The translations under genes were made by a program, and so were the position numbers. This document shows positions 1-13,735 of a stretch of 64,000 nucleotides of DNA, one piece after another. The DNA comes from Lepas anatifera. Its lineage: Eukaryota; Arthropoda; Thecostraca; Lepadidae. Location of the stretch: NCBI GenBank assembly GCA_034440635.1, contig JAOTON010001685.1, positions 492,001 to 556,000 on the forward strand. The letters are read 5' to 3'. The notes below the pieces were generated by a model. The model searched no databases, was not told the origin of the DNA, and was given only the letters and a program-made list of their open reading frames with translations. Within the stretch, counting starts at the first letter, position 1; the number at the start of each line of letters is the position of its first letter.

Positions 1-544
1 TAAGTACAAATCCAAGCAAAAACAGCCAATATTCCATCAAGTGCGTTACAAAGCAAATGCCCTTCGCATATGTCAATAAAAGCCCTCTGTGACCTTCTAA
101 GAGATGAATTGTAATTTGGTTACGCATTTACTATCAAGGTTGTTTCACTGACGTGCCGAGTCGGTTTGAGCGTTGAGATTAGTGAAGGGCCATAGGTATG
201 ATCGCCGGAATCTGTGATTATTCATATGCCTCGGCGGGCTCCGTTAGAAGGAGCACAGAAGAGTGATGGTGGAGCGATACAACAAGGAGCGAACATTGTC
301 GTAATTTTTACGTTGTTTTTCCACACTTCCAGTGACCTTATTACACTGGTCAACAAAATTTAACTTTTGTCGTGGATCCAATATAAAATAGTCCGTTTCT
401 AAGGTAATTTGTGGTGCTGAACACGAATCTGGCAGCAGAAATGCCGTATCAGATCATAATTTTGAGATCCAGTATGTCTGTGTGTCGTCTTTTTGCAAAC
501 CTACTTGGCATCAGTGACATTGACAGTGCAAAACCCAAGATGTC

Positions 545-1060
545 TAGGAAAATGAACGTTTAGGTGTTTGTGGAGGCTAGGGTATTTTACCTTAAAACCG
601 ATTTTTATAGACCTAGGTCAATATATTCAAGGTAAAACGAGGTCATATAGGTCAAATTCTGTAAATGCAGGGTAGCCATTGGGAAATTCCGTGATTATGC
701 GATGAGAAGCCGGATATGGAGAGAAAGTGGCCTAAATTAACAGAGGAAAGGTCGGAGGCAATGTTCTCTGAAACTTTTAGACCAAGGTCGTTCAAGGCCA
801 TTGACCTTTGACGTCAAAATATTACATTTTGCCTATAACGTGTACTGCAACTAGCACTATGGCAACTGTCGGGAGGAAAATAAGGTTCGACCTTGACCCA
901 TGACCTTTGTCTTGAACCTGCGACATTGAGCTCAAGATTGAGTGACCTAGCGTATGACGTCATAACATGATATATGTCATATTAGGCGGCATCATTCGAC
1001 CAAAGGCACCAGGGTCAATGACCTTGAAATAGTGATATGACCTTGACCTGTGATTTTTAC
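545..1060. repeat. AGGTCA/TGACCT-rich segment
   Basis: AGGTCA or TGACCT occurs repeatedly, for example GACCTAGGTCAATAT, ACGAGGTCATATAGGTCAAA, TTGACCTTTGACGTCA and TTGACCCATGACCTTTG. The phrasing resembles the interiors of the elements at 47.8 and 60.4 kb, so it is probably another member of that repeat family. No boundaries were found. Confidence 0.55.
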
Positions 1061-3213
1061 TTAGACTCGACCTTCAAGGAACGTGACTCTGACACAAAAT
1101 CCTCATCATATAATGTTGCGACGTCACCTCTCGGTCTACAATACCGGCGAGCTTGTGCGACCGAGTGCAAACCTTGTTCAATGTACAATGTTCAGGCACT
1201 TGAATGCGAGGTAGTCTTCCTTTGCAATAAATTCACATGTATATTGATAAGCTGCATTGTCTGAGTGAGATAATCCGGATTCTCGACATCCTTGACCTAT
1301 ATTTTTCCACAAAAGGCTAGGCTGATGACAGTGCAGTGCCATGGTTTTGTGCTGGGTGTGGTGGAAAATTCGTCGGATGTTGGCGAGTGGTGGAAATTCC
1401 GCAAATGTGGGGAGAATTTATTTGGGTACTGGTGGTACGGCCTTGTTTGACGGGGATGGATTTTTATTTTTCAGTAATATTTTAAATCGTCCCAACAGCA
1501 TTGTTTGCCTGTGAAATTTTGGTTAGGGGTAATTGTCCCGAACTCTGTGGTTTTTGTTTGGATTGGTGATTTCAAAAGCTTTTGGGGGTCTGAGACCACC
1601 TTTGGGGAAGGACCTGGGAGCCACCAGACTACATTTGTGGGAGGAAGATCACTCTTGGGGGCTTCCTGACCACCTGTGCCTCCCCCCGACCGCTAAGGGC
1701 CCTGGGGTATGGGCCCCTTGACTGAGGGGGCCTCGGATGGCGGTGGTAAAATGAAGGGTTTTTTGCATACCTGTGCCAATTATTTTAGTCTGTTGTTTTT
1801 GCGGGACACCCTCCTTCTTAGTTGTTTGGTTTTGAGGCCATTCTGCCTATCACTGCTGCATATGTGGGGCCCAGTGAGCCAGTGAGGTTTCACCTACTAA
1901 CCAACGAACTACAACTTTCTATCCGGCATAAACTCTTGACTGTAAAGTTTTTTTTTCTGTACCTGCTTTTTCTATATACTCACCCTATATGAATATGATG
2001 CTTTCTATCATATTAATGAGCTACGCCAGCCTCTTTTTTGGTGTGTTGTTTTTCTTTGTTACAATCGCCAGGCGCGGCGGGTTGGACACCGTGAGAACTA
2101 CTTTTATTTCTGTCGCTTTCGCTTGCCGGTGCGAGCAACATATTTGTTTAAAATTGTTAATTAATTTTTAAATCCGTGTAGACTAGAAAATTATACAACT
2201 AAAAGCACACCAGAGGAGACTAAAATGTTTTGTATAACGAATATGAAACCGGGCTTTAAAGCTAAGATGCGTTTATTTACTAGATGTAAAGACAGCGATT
2301 TGGTAGTCCACGCCGTAGACCAGCCTACAAAAAGTGCCGATGTTTGAGGGTACTGGATGATCTTGTTGCAAAATTTTTGAATGTAGAGTTTCATGTATTA
2401 GTACCGGACATTTGTTGCTTAATAGAGCGTATTTGTGCTAGGGTGTCGTGGGTGTCGTGGTGGATTTGGGTGTCAGGGCGTGGCGGATGAGGGCTGATAT
2501 GGATAAAATTATTTTGTTCGAATGAATGGTCATTTTCTACCATCATGTACAAAATATGCTGCTTAGATACAAATTTAGTATTGCTTTTAACAACAAGATG
2601 ACCAAAATGGTGTTTACTATTTGGTACCAAATACAAAAACAACTTTTCAGGACGTAGCTGAAGTTGTGCACGTACTGCTTTCCGAAATGTATCTTTAAGG
2701 GTCGCTTTTTTGGAACACAGGCTGGGTGTCTATTTCCCGTTTTGTGAGTGGTGGAATTTAGTGGGGTGTCCCATTGGATTTTCCGGTGGGGCGGGGGCAC
2801 TGACGTCTTGCGGGATTTGATTCGGTGTTCTGAATCGGTGGATTAGGTGCCGTTTATTGACTGAAAATGAACGCCGATTTTTGCGAATCCGGGAAGGTGG
2901 GCCGGTTATTTGGCGATCTCTTTGTGTTGCTGCTCTTTTTCGTGGACGTTGGTGGGAGATAATGGAACTGGCTTTTGTGTAGTATTGCTGGTAATTAATG
3001 TGTAGTATGGTTGGGTGGGGAATTGAAATATAGTGGTGAGGCGGGGGCCGGGACGTGACAGTGTGTGGAAAGTGTAGGGATTATACACCAGGTATGCTCC
3101 GGAGAAGAAACCAGGTCCGATGGCAAAAAACGGTTACTAAATTTGCAATCATCGGAATCGAAATAGGCAGAAACAGGTGTTCACGTGCCGGATCCATTTT
3201 GGCTGTTGACCAG
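1061..3213. other. No gene recognised
   Basis: Only short frames below 90 codons without domains; T-rich tracts at 1790-2010. No tandem repeat of note apart from a weak GGTGTCGTGG repeat at 2442-2480. Confidence 0.5.
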
Positions 3214-3455
3214 TGTTATTGTTCACCTCCTCTGAGCGAGTGATAAACCGCGTGACAGGAAATGGGGGGTTTACCTTTTACAACTATATTTCTCCATGTC
3301 AAATATATCGATGTCGAATTTCCTCATATCCCCATGTCGAAGCCATATATTTCCCTTTTGACATGGGAAAATATAGTTGTAGCAGGTAAGCCCTTTTCTG
3401 TGTGTGTCCTGTCACGAATGTCATTACTCGCTCAGAAGACGTGAACAGTAATAAA
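3214..3455. mobile_element. Palindromic element, arms about 95 bp
   Basis: Left arm GTTCACCTCCTCTGAGCGAG ... CGTGACAGGAAA ... ACAACTATATTTCTCCATGT; right arm is its imperfect reverse complement, with short indels. The centre (3307-3353) repeats CATGTCGAA-like words. This is a foldback or MITE-type structure without coding capacity. Confidence 0.8.
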
Positions 3456-5892
3456 ACCGCTGTGATTTTATTTCAACTTTCCTACTCTCTCGTCAACATT
3501 ATCCATAGGGGTGCACTGTTTCCCCCAATAAGTCGAGCATCACCCTGAAGGCAAAACAAAACAAAACTCACAAAGCACTATCACCCGGCCACACATCCGC
3601 TCCTGCCATTTGCTGGGTGGCACGACTTGAAAGCAAAACAGATACATCAAAATCCTAGTCGTTTTCTTACCAGCCCAGAATAGTGGGGGGCGTCACACAT
3701 TTCTCTGACTTAAAAATGTATTCCTACCACAGGGTTTCACGGCTTACACTCGTTAAGACTCAACAAAATACTTCACTTGCATAATTAGATCACTTGCATA
3801 ATTTGCGCTTCATTGCTTAAGTGATTTCAATCACGCAAACGTTATCGCAGCTTAGGTATCAGTTGGTCAGAGCCGTAGAGGAGCAAAAAAGTTAGCCTCA
3901 CTCAGTCGGGAAAGTGTTAACACATAATAAAGACAGTGGGTGAGCCAGTATCAGTGCAGAGAATGAAGGGACAAAGACGGAGGAGGTCACCCTCAACAAA
4001 GAAGCCGTCAAAAGCCCTTGTGGTGGTCAAACACTGTCTGAAAACGACGAGGTAAATATTTCCTGTGGCATGGGAGGGTTACAAACTGGTCTTTGGAGAT
4101 GCTGTGGCAGCATTGCAGAGAGTGGTACTCAGAAATATGGTTAGAAGAACAAACAAGTGGCATGTCTTCCCGGGAGTAATGGTTAGCCACATAAGACGCA
4201 GAAGGACCACCTGCAGATCATCAAGCGGAAGTATCTCTTAGTGATCGTTAGTAACTATTTGAAATTCGTTTACAAGAATTCCAAAAATGTTCAAACACTT
4301 CACAAATTGCAGTATTCGTAAATTGCTTCCGCACAGGGGCCTCGCCACGGAATTTTTACTGGCGGCGACGGGCCCGGATCGGCAATAAGTGGGTGGAAGG
4401 CGAATTCTGAAAACTTGGCAGCATATGAAACACTAAAGACGATGTGCTTTACTAATACATTAATGTAGATTCACGCAGGTAACAGGAAGCCAATGCCAAA
4501 AAATTGGATCGAGGTCCAAAATGTTGGGGGAACGTCACCCGTCCCCCCCCACTGACAACGCCCATGTTTCCACAGGAAGACACCTGGACTTTTGCGCATG
4601 TACTCAAACGTAATTACTGTCTGAGACTAAGCAGCGGAATGTGGCTTATAAATCACACGGCACTTGGCCCTGAGGATGAAGCGAAGCGCATACTCAGGGC
4701 CGCTCACCATAAATCATATCATCAGCAAAGTGGAACCGTTCCACTGTTCCAGAAAAATAGTGAACACCTGGAAATTCCAGCTACACTCAGTTTACTATTT
4801 ACTCGGTGCGATTAGCAATAACTCTGATGTCAAACATTCTGATGTTATGCTCGTGGCACCGGAAGAGCAATACTCAAGAGAGCGTGGCAACAAATTTCAT
4901 CAACTCTGTCTTAGATACAAACGATATGTTTCGACACACCCCTGCACATTTAAGGCGCACCTTATTGACATTAAAACACCATTGAGCTAATATTTGCATT
5001 GCGTAAATAACATTCGCCATTGCCCTTGTGCGCCTCCAGAATACTCAAGTCGCAAGTGGCATGAGGACTGTTTATACCATTGATATTGCACGGTGCATGA
5101 TACGGTAACCAGCTTCACTGGACGCCGCAGGACAAGGCAGGTAAAACACAATCAGTACTTAAACGCGACCAGAAACATTTGGTGTTGCGCAAAATGAGAG
5201 TCGAGTACAATGTCGCTCACTAAAAGGAAGTTTCCACGCACATACGGAAACCATCAGAAAATTCAATCGTGAATCTTCATTCCGTTCAAAATAGTGACAT
5301 AAATTGTCTTACCCACTCCAGCGAGCCATTAGATCCGGCCATGCAATGTGTTTCCGGGGTAAATAAGGGCTTTCTGCATCCTTCTGATCACGGGCCAATA
5401 CAGCCAAGAATGGAGAAAAGCCCGGCGTTTCTGCTTGCACTCGTGTTTTGGGCCTGCTTCTGTCGAATGCACACCCTGTGCCACCACGCTTCTGACAAAT
5501 TGTCCGTGTTCCCCAAACGCTATTCAAAATATTGTCACAATATTTTTGACATATATCGGATTTTGGAACATGAGCCTTCATTAAGGCCTAGCATTCTACC
5601 TAGATAATAAAAATGTTTTGGCACTTCACTTATTTTTCCTTCCAGCTCTCTCACATACTCAAGGATCGGAAAACAAAAAACAAAGGTAAACATGATTATT
5701 ATGTTTTTCAGAATTTCATTGCGCTATTCAGTTTTTAAATTGCATTTTCAAACATCACGGTAGTTGTATAAGACAGAAAAATATGCAGGCCTAGAAAAAT
5801 GAGATATTCTGGACATGAAAGAACATTCGTTCCTTTCAAGTGCAAGTTTTGTTAGCTTCTCAGCGTTCTAAAAAATTCACGAGGACAAGCGA
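3456..5892. other. No gene recognised
   Basis: AT-leaning unique-looking DNA. The longest frames (103-112 codons at 4504-5607) show no domain, splice pattern or repeat structure. Confidence 0.5.
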
Positions 5893-6025
5893 AAACCTGC
5901 GGACTGCTATTCCACGACCTTACACCTGCTGCAATAACACCTAAGGACTGTCATTCCACGACCTTTTACCTGCTTCAAGGAAACCTGAGGGATGTCATTC
6001 CACCACCTTACACTCGCTGCGAACT
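5893..6025. repeat. 44-bp minisatellite, 3 copies
   Basis: ATTCCACGACCTT or a one-base variant begins at 5909, 5953 and 5997. Each copy has AACCTGMGGACTGTC-like and CACCTGCTGC-like parts. Confidence 0.92.
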
Positions 6026-6884
6026 GCTTATTGCTGAATTCATCATCGAGCATAAGGAGAGGCCCTTTGCCATCTATTCATTCTTTCACACCATGATTGA
6101 TTGTATACGGCCCGCGATTTCTCTTTGTTTCAAGAGCTGCTGTTGTCTCCGCTCTGCCTTCGAGCGGGACCCTCTCACCCATTAGCTGGGATCCGTTTAG
6201 ATCGCTGGATTTCTCTGTGGTTTAGTGGTTTGGGGTGAAAGGCTTGGTGTCATAGGGCTCTCGACAAAGCTATGTTCAAATATAATTTGAGTGTATGTAT
6301 TGAATAACTAAGTATGGCTTCCTTTTGTGTGGTTCTCAAACCCGGTGTTTATTGACAGACAGGCTTGTAACCTAAAATGGACGGAGTGATTTGGAATTGG
6401 AAGAAGATTAAAGCATTTTCCTTACGTTTGTTTCTAGAGCTTGGATACATGCGTGATTGGCTGGTAAGTTAACTTCAACTTTTTTATTTTATATTTAACT
6501 TCTTTCTTTTAAAGTGTAAACTAGACACAAGAGCATTAAATGGAAGTTTTCAGCTCACAATTAGCTGAAATTCGAGTGACCAAATATTTTCATAATACTG
6601 GTGTATTTTACAGTACTGCCAGTGTTTTACGCAATGCTGATGGACCTATTTTGATGCTTGGTACTCCATGTTATTTCTACTTTTAAGTTTTATACTATTT
6701 TATATACAGCAAACACCATGAGACGCTTATCAATACCATTTTGCTTCAATATTCAGCAGTCTTCTTCTTTTCATAGAACCCCAGTGTATTGAAAATATAA
6801 TTTGTCATGCCAATTTCTTCGGGATCTCCACGTGGCACCTCTCGGAGAGGTTGCGTATCGGGACGGCACCTGAACCAGCCCAAA

Positions 6885-7145
6885 AAGTCCATTGAACCAG
6901 CCCCACAAGGCCGATGGACCAGCTCCGCAGGTCCATTGAACCAGTTACACAAGTTCAATGGACCAGCCCCGTAAGTCAATGGACCAGCCCCGCAAGTCCA
7001 ACGGACCAGCCATCCAAATCCCACAAGTCCAATGAACCAGCCACGCAAGTAATGGACCACGCAAGTCCAATGGACCAGCCCCGCAAGCCGAACAAGTCCA
7101 ATGCATAAGCGCCTCAAGTCCAATAGACCAGTCCCGCAAGTCAAG
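6885..7145. repeat. 22-bp minisatellite, about 11 copies
   Basis: Unit CCAGCCCCGCAAGTCCAATG then GA, with copies from 18 to 31 bp. The frames across it on both strands are repeat translations. Confidence 0.92.
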
Positions 7146-7610
7146 CCGCCTCCGGTCGCGTGCGACGATGAGAGGGGGAGACACCGGTATATTTTGGGCC
7201 GGGCGACAGGTCTAAGGCATTGCACCAATGACTAGGATCGCGCTACTGCTTTTCCTTTTCCTCTGAGCTCTGCCCGTCCATGCTGGCGGCGGCAGCTGCT
7301 GCGTGGCGGTGTCGACAGACAGATCTGCCTCCCGCCGCGGTACACACGCACGTGAGCGCGCCGGGACTGGACGGCATCCGGCGGCGGGCGGCGGTGCCCA
7401 CAGGTGGCGCTGATGAGCGGTGCGTCGGCGGGAAGCTGTCGCTCAGGCGGCGCGCGGCCGCCTGATTACCAGCAACTGTGCCTCTCAGCCCGCCGTAATC
7501 ACTGGTACGCTCCGATTGACAACGACTGGGCCGCCGCCTCCGTTCCCGCCGTACTTCGCTGTGGCGGCGGCAGATGGCGCCAAGGACAGTGATATTTGGT
7601 GCCGGGATGG
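7145..7610. other. GC- and CpG-rich block
   Basis: GCGGCGGCAGCTGC, CGCGGCGG and similar runs in otherwise AT-leaning DNA. The short frames here show no domain. It could be an island promoter; nothing more specific can be supported. Confidence 0.4.
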
Positions 7611-8124
7611 CATTATGTCAGCTAAATGACACTGAGATGGTTTGGCTGCGGTTTAATTCTCGCTTCGGCTGACGTTCTGGTACACTTACAGGCACTCACA
7701 TCGATGGGAGATGCTCTATCTGTTCCTGACACCTGTCACTTTCCAAAGCGGGCTTTAAACGCTCGTATTGGACTAGCCGACAATATTCATTACGACTTAG
7801 CCCAGCATACTTGCGCTTAGAAAGCGGCTGAAGTGTTGACTTCCGCAAGGACTTTCTGTGCGGTAATTTTTAGCATCGAGGACTGGGTGGGCGTCATGCC
7901 TCTGCAGTCGAGCAGCAGCAGTTGTTGGTTTGCAGGCCGCTGCGAAGCCTGGCTTGAAGCACAAAGCCCTCTGAGCAGAGAGCCTTCTGGCAGTTCCACA
8001 GAACCCTCCCGGACTAGCCCGTGTAGTCCAGGCGGTCGGGGTAGTTACGACCCTGGATGCTCCTCTAATCACAACTAATATGCGACAGTGACTTGGCTAA
8101 AACTGCGATTCCACATCCGTGAAT

Positions 8125-8250
8125 GACGTTCTGCACAAGGACAGAGCCGTGATTCAGCCGCCCTGTAGTTTTCGGTGGCCGACTACCGACGTTCTCCACA
8201 AGGACAGAACCGTGATTCAGCCGCCCTTTAGTTGTCAGTGGTCGGCTGCA
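8125..8250. repeat. Tandem duplication, unit 63 bp
   Basis: GACGTTCTSCACAAGGACAG followed by GCCGTGATTCAGCCGCCC occurs at 8125 and 8188 with a few changes. Confidence 0.92.
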
Positions 8251-10770
8251 GGTGTGAAATGAACAGCTGCACCAGTGTCGGTGAGGCATATACACTGTGC
8301 AGGGCCAGTGCGGTGAAGAGCGGATCCGGCGACCCTGAACTCACACCTGTGGCGTGAGCCCGGCGGGAACACCAGCGGTGGGATCGCACGCTCTGCCACA
8401 CCTAACCCCGCCGGCGAAACCGACAGCAGCCGCTGCGCTGCCGGCAGGAAGCGAATCCAACACGGCTCCAGCACAGCTCCGCACCACGCAGATAAGATGG
8501 CTGGTTAGTTTCGCAGTCGTTGAACACGATAACAACTGGAGACTAACGCTAATGCTCAGGGCGCCGAGACTGTATCTCTTAACACGCTATTTTCATTATT
8601 CTCATGGTCTATTATTATTTTTAGTTCTAATTTGTAATCAACTGCGACAAGGCTCATCGGCCCCGGGATTACAACCGATCGTGAAGGGAAATTTCTCAGA
8701 AAACAGTAACGCTCCTCCTGAGTGACGTTCGCTGCATAATGCAAAGGTATGTCAGACTATGTCTATGATAGACTTGTTTGAAATCGACGATTAGATACAT
8801 TGCTTCAGCCTCATTCCCGATCTCAAGGAAGTGTAAAAAGTTCTGGCAAGACTGGCAGCACAGGGTATGGGCAGTTGCGAGGTCAGGTGCAGGATCGGCA
8901 GATTCGATGTCGGACTGTTCTACACCATCCGGGGTTGGTAGCACACCGACCACTCAGGTGATAGGTATGGTGTTACCAACCCTCACCCACCCCGTTGGAA
9001 AGTTGTTCACGAATAATTGATGCGAGACGCGAACCATCACTTATTGCTGACACTGGACTGGTGCCGCATGTATAATTACTGATGCGTTTAATGCTGCTCT
9101 TTTGGTGACTGTTTTGCAGACCCTTTAAGTGTTGCCTATACATGGACGTATACACCGTTCTTTTTAGGGGAGACTGAAGAAGAGAGGCATAATATTTGAA
9201 ACGGGGGGGGAGAGAATTTGCATTCAATGCCTTTTCTGTATGTTCCGGGGCGCTATTTCTGCCCAAAAACCCAAAAGCTTCATATATACCTCACATCCTG
9301 ATTGTAAAGTAAATTAGACAAAACTAGGAGTGGACACCGTTACCTTAAGACTGTACTCTGGGTTCGAGAAATACGCCCGACCTGATTTAAGGTCCAAAAG
9401 TTGAAGCCGGGAAGGAACACAGCATGACTGAAATCAACTTCGCTTATGTCTGCTGACCACAAGTGTCTACCTACTTAATCATTACCGCGATGTAGGTGTT
9501 CGGGGCTTTAAGACACAACCCATGACACAGAGGGTAAGGAGGAACCAAAGAAGTAGAGGAAGAGCTAGTGGGTCTGGGTCAAGCAGGCAATTAGTGCAGT
9601 TATTTGGGTTGGTCTGTGATGCTCTGCAAGTTCAGCCGAGGGTCTCATATTTCTGTCTACCCATAAGTCAGATTTGACGCAACGTACTGGTCAAGGCAAG
9701 GCTGAATCATCTCTCCTCTGAGACGTCACACAACAGCCACAGCAGGGCGTCATTAAGCTCCAAATAAAAAGTAGCTGAGTGATCCAGTGGTGGTATTTCT
9801 GGAGCGACGCTCCAACTCCGGCTGTCGTGCCGACTTAAGGCGCGTTTGGAAATCCGGCTCAAACATCGGTAACAACCTCTGTTCGGCAACTGCGGCTAAC
9901 GACGGTGAGCCAACCCGCGCCCGGGGCCGCCTCCCGAGACAGGTGGTGAGCTTGTTGGCAATGCCTCCTCGTCATTAGCTCCAGAGGGATACACCAAGCA
10001 GGGCCACAGCCCGACCGAAACAAATGATACACTGGCCGACCAGCCGGGAAAGAGTGCTTCCACGTCACTTAGTCCGTCTAATGATGGATGAACAAATCAT
10101 ATTATTGTTCGATGTCACAACTGTGTCGCAATCAGTGCACCGATTTACTAAACAGGTCAAAGGACAAGTGTAATTGCCGCCCTGCTGGTAGAGTTACTCT
10201 GTCGTAGAGAGTTGAAAACCACGGGACAGATTACTGGCCAATGCCATGACGGCAATCAGTACACTATCATTTCCAGCAAAATTCGTCCTTCGAGGCAGTG
10301 ATTCAACCGCCTCTTAAGCGCAAACACGTTTTTATGTACAGCCGTCTCAAAAGTGAAAATGAAAGAAGTGAAAATTATTCAGTGATATGATTCAGAGGCA
10401 CATCATTTTTTATCTGCGCTAGGGATTAAGAAGAGCTCTCTAGCCCGGTATTACCTCAACAATTTAGAGGCTCTCAAAAATGAAACAGGAGGCATTCATT
10501 GTTCTTGAGAAATGCATAAGGCTGATAAATATATTTGAGGCAAGAACTATAAGGGCATGGAGACTCACCCACAGTAGGAGCTTAACGTTTGCTGGGGTGG
10601 CGGATTTTTACCATCTTCGTCAGGGCGGAGGGCAAAAAGCTCCTTTTCGAACTCAATGACTAAAACCTTAGATGCTTGAAAATAAACAGAAATCTCGTCC
10701 GAAAGGCAATCAAAATCCAATCGCTCGCCTCTTTTACTAGGTAAATGTTGGGGTCAATACTGTAGGGGTG
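8251..10770. other. No gene recognised
   Basis: 8340-8480 is GC-rich. The frame at 8354-8725 has no recognised domain. 8770-10770 is mixed-composition DNA without a supported feature. Confidence 0.5.
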
Positions 10771-11632
10771 GTAGGGAGAGTATGTGTATTGCGCCCCCTA
10801 ACTAATTGCGCCCCCTTTATAACATAGAAAGGTACTAGTGACAGTCTATTTTGGGCAGCTTAATCCAGATCTCACCTCCAATCCATACATTTTCCCAACG
10901 TTTCAATGAATTCATGCATAAGAATGTATTTTACTCAGCTAGCAAAATAAATTCAGTACTTCCTTAAATCTGCACGGGTTTATGAACCCAAAAATAGTAT
11001 ACGGCTGTCACATTCCGAAATCGATGGTTTTAATTTTAAAGCCAGAAATGCATTGCATATTCTGAAAGCAATAATTATAGATTCTCCCCCTGGTGGTTAA
11101 TTTTTAAGGCAGACATCTCTGATTTAAATGCAAAAAAGTAATTGCGCCCTGGTCAAATGCGCCCTATCCAAATATAAGTTGAAAAATCGAACCCAAAGCC
11201 TTTCCGTATGAGTGTGATTTTATTATTAAAAGTCATTGTGAATGCAAGAATACCACATTAAAATGACTTTTAGGCCCTTCAGATAAAAACTTGGGAGGTA
11301 GCTGAGCCCCATTTGCTCTTATACTAATGCTTATTTCTGCCGTGCCACTGACTTAACATGGTATGAGGGAAGGGCGCAGTTAAATCTAAATGCGCCCTCC
11401 CCCTGGCGCAATTACCCTCACACTTTGGCAAATGCGCCCTTTGCATAGTTTCACTCAAATCGGAATTCACTCCTAGAACACGCTATTTTCAGGCCCGGAA
11501 TTGTTTTCTCAATAACAAAAAATGATCAGATTTTGTAGTTTAATCCACAGTAGCGAGATTAAATCGGAGACATTCAATCTGTCTGGCAAGTGATTTCCCT
11601 TAGGGGGAGCAATACACATATTTTGCCCTACT
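10771..11632. mobile_element. Inverted-repeat element with repeated TGCGCCC motifs
   Basis: Left arm GTAGGGAGAGTATGTGTATT then GCGCCCCCTAA; right arm reverse complement GTAGGGCAAAATATGTGTAT then TGCTCCCCCTAA. The roughly 860-bp interior repeats AATTGCGCCC or AATGCGCCC at about 10800, 11140, 11160, 11390, 11400 (reverse) and 11430. No transposase frame is present. Confidence 0.7.
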
Positions 11633-12486
11633 ATTTAGTCAAAATGATTTTTCCTGGGGCATCCTGAGACTGAGACCTGAAATAATTTTTCCTGGGATAA
11701 CTTTTCCTTCAGTGTAAGTAGTATATAGATCATGCTGAATCTAAAAAAATCATCTGTCTGGGCTGGCGGCAACCCCTTGTAAATTCCCTCTCAAGTTTGC
11801 AATGCCAAGTTCAACTCTGTTCAACGTGCCACGCAAGCACAATACTTTTACATCCAGCTGCTTTATGGCCCCAGGCTAAACTGGCCGTTGCAGGCTATTA
11901 TAAAAGTGCCATGCTTTTGAGCACGGGAAGGACGTTTTCATTTTGCTAACCTTTTAGGCAGGGTTGTAAACACCAGCGCTGTAGCAATATTAGTTAACAT
12001 GGTCTGAATACATTTCATGGTATTTCTGGGCCCCACGGGTTTTATATGACGCCAGTCTATTAATGCACAGGCAATACGTGATGTCGCAGGTCAGGTCCAA
12101 CATGAAAAACATGAGTCCTTCTCAAACCGTGTGGCATTTGTTTACATTTTTCTGTCTGCAGTACAATCTTTAATCCAGAATGGGGCCACAATGGCATATG
12201 AACCCTGTTTAACTTCGATAACACTGTCCCCTGACGCACTTGGCAGCCCATACTGACGCTGTTTACATAACTTAGAAATACATTAGCCAGTCGCGCGGTC
12301 GACATGCAAACTTCGTTGGAAAAAATTGGTTGAGATATTATTTAAAACCAGTCATTTTTTCTTTAATGCATAGAATAATGACATTTTAACATCATGTCAT
12401 AATTTTGAAGGAGTTGGTCACATTTACACCACTCCAAGCCGGGCATGCTGCAGGCATGCCACGAGCATACGCTGCTCCATCATCGA

Positions 12487-12491
12487 CAACG

Positions 12492-12574
<83 letters not shown>

Positions 12575-12580
12575 CGCGTG
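12487..12580. repeat. (CGTG)n microsatellite, about 20 copies
   Basis: Uninterrupted GTGC tetranucleotides for about 80 bp, then GCCGCGTGCGTGCGTGGCGT; a (GT)n tract follows at 12636-12663. The Cys-Val-Arg-Ala frames are artefacts. Confidence 0.97.
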
Positions 12581-13172
12581 CGTGCGTGGCGTGCGTGCTG
12601 TTGCTGGGCGCGTTCGCGGCGGTTTGTTGTGTGTTGGGGGTGTGTGTGTGCGTGTGTGTGTGTGACACCGCTGGCAGATGAAGAAGTGACCTATTTTCTA
12701 CTGTGAAGTGTCCATTAGTCTGGCCGCTATGGTGATCGGTAAGGTGGAGTGGCGGTGGGGATGCCATTTGCAGCCCTGGTACTGGGTCCAGCTTTGAGAG
12801 TGGGACACGTTTGGCAGTACTCAGCCACGCCCAAGGCGCAATGCTGGACCGTACAAATGGGGCTATCGCTGACACACCATCACTCCTGCTTTGTGACGCC
12901 GTGCGACAGTCAGCCTCCATCTGCGGGATCTGCTGTAACTGACGCAGTTGTGAAGGCACAGAAGTCACCGACGTTCCCAGGGCCGCAGCTCAGTCCTGCG
13001 TCCGTCCCCAGCACAACAGCTCAGTCCTGCGTCCGTCCCCGGCACAAACAGGAAAGCTACCGTCGACGACGCTCCACTCCTTTTTATTTTAGAACGTCGA
13101 AAACGTTTAGATTACAGTTCAATCTTAAAATAAAACGTGTCGAGGTGAGGAAATGTTTCTAAATAACAAACA

Positions 13173-13215
13173 GATGACCAGGGGCGTAGCCAGGATTTCA
13201 CTCGGGGGGGGGCGG
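13173..13215 (+). mobile_element. Lone left end of a CAGGGGCGTAGCCAGG MITE
   Basis: CAGGGGCGTAGCCAGGATTT followed by CACTCGGGGGGGG matches the left end of the 40381 element. No matching right end was found nearby, so it is truncated. Confidence 0.6.
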
Positions 13216-13519
13216 CACCCCGAAAAGTACTATCTACGAAGAACCTACCGCTCTAACCTTCCTGAGAACTCGATTCAGGAGGCGCGTCCTGGACCAACTG
13301 AGGGAAAATCCAAACATCTGGAACTTCCGAGTGCCGAAGATGACGAAGCAGATGATGGTGCTAAGTTCAGGTCGCGCATCAAGCATCTGTCGTTATCATA
13401 TCGGTATCCTGAGATCGAACTATGCTAATACGAGCGCATAATCCATACCCGACTGGCACCAACCGATTACAAGCCATTTAGGAGCCATGAGTCATCGAAC
13501 TCAGCGGGTGGGGTTGTCC

Positions 13520-13735
13520 GCAGGGGAGCAGACGGGCCACAGACTGAAGGGATGGAGGTGTACGTAGAGGAGCAAACGGACCACAGACTGAAGGAGTTGA
13601 GGTGTACACAGAGGAGCAGGCGGGCCACAGACTGATTGAGTGAAAGTGTACGCAGATGATCAAACGGGCCACAGACTGAAGGGGTGGAGGTGTCTGCAGA
13701 GGAGCCGACGGTTCACAGACTGGAATTCTGGCCTA
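13520..13735. repeat. 44-bp minisatellite, 5 copies
   Basis: CACAGACTG recurs at exact 44-bp steps (AGACTG at 13541, 13585, 13629, 13673 and 13717). The consensus has GGAGCAGACGGGCCACAGAC then TGAAGGGGTGGAGGTGTACG. Confidence 0.95.

Noticed and set aside
12405..12706. Cys-Val-Arg-Ala repeat protein
   Set aside because: Translation of the (CGTG)n microsatellite in three frames.
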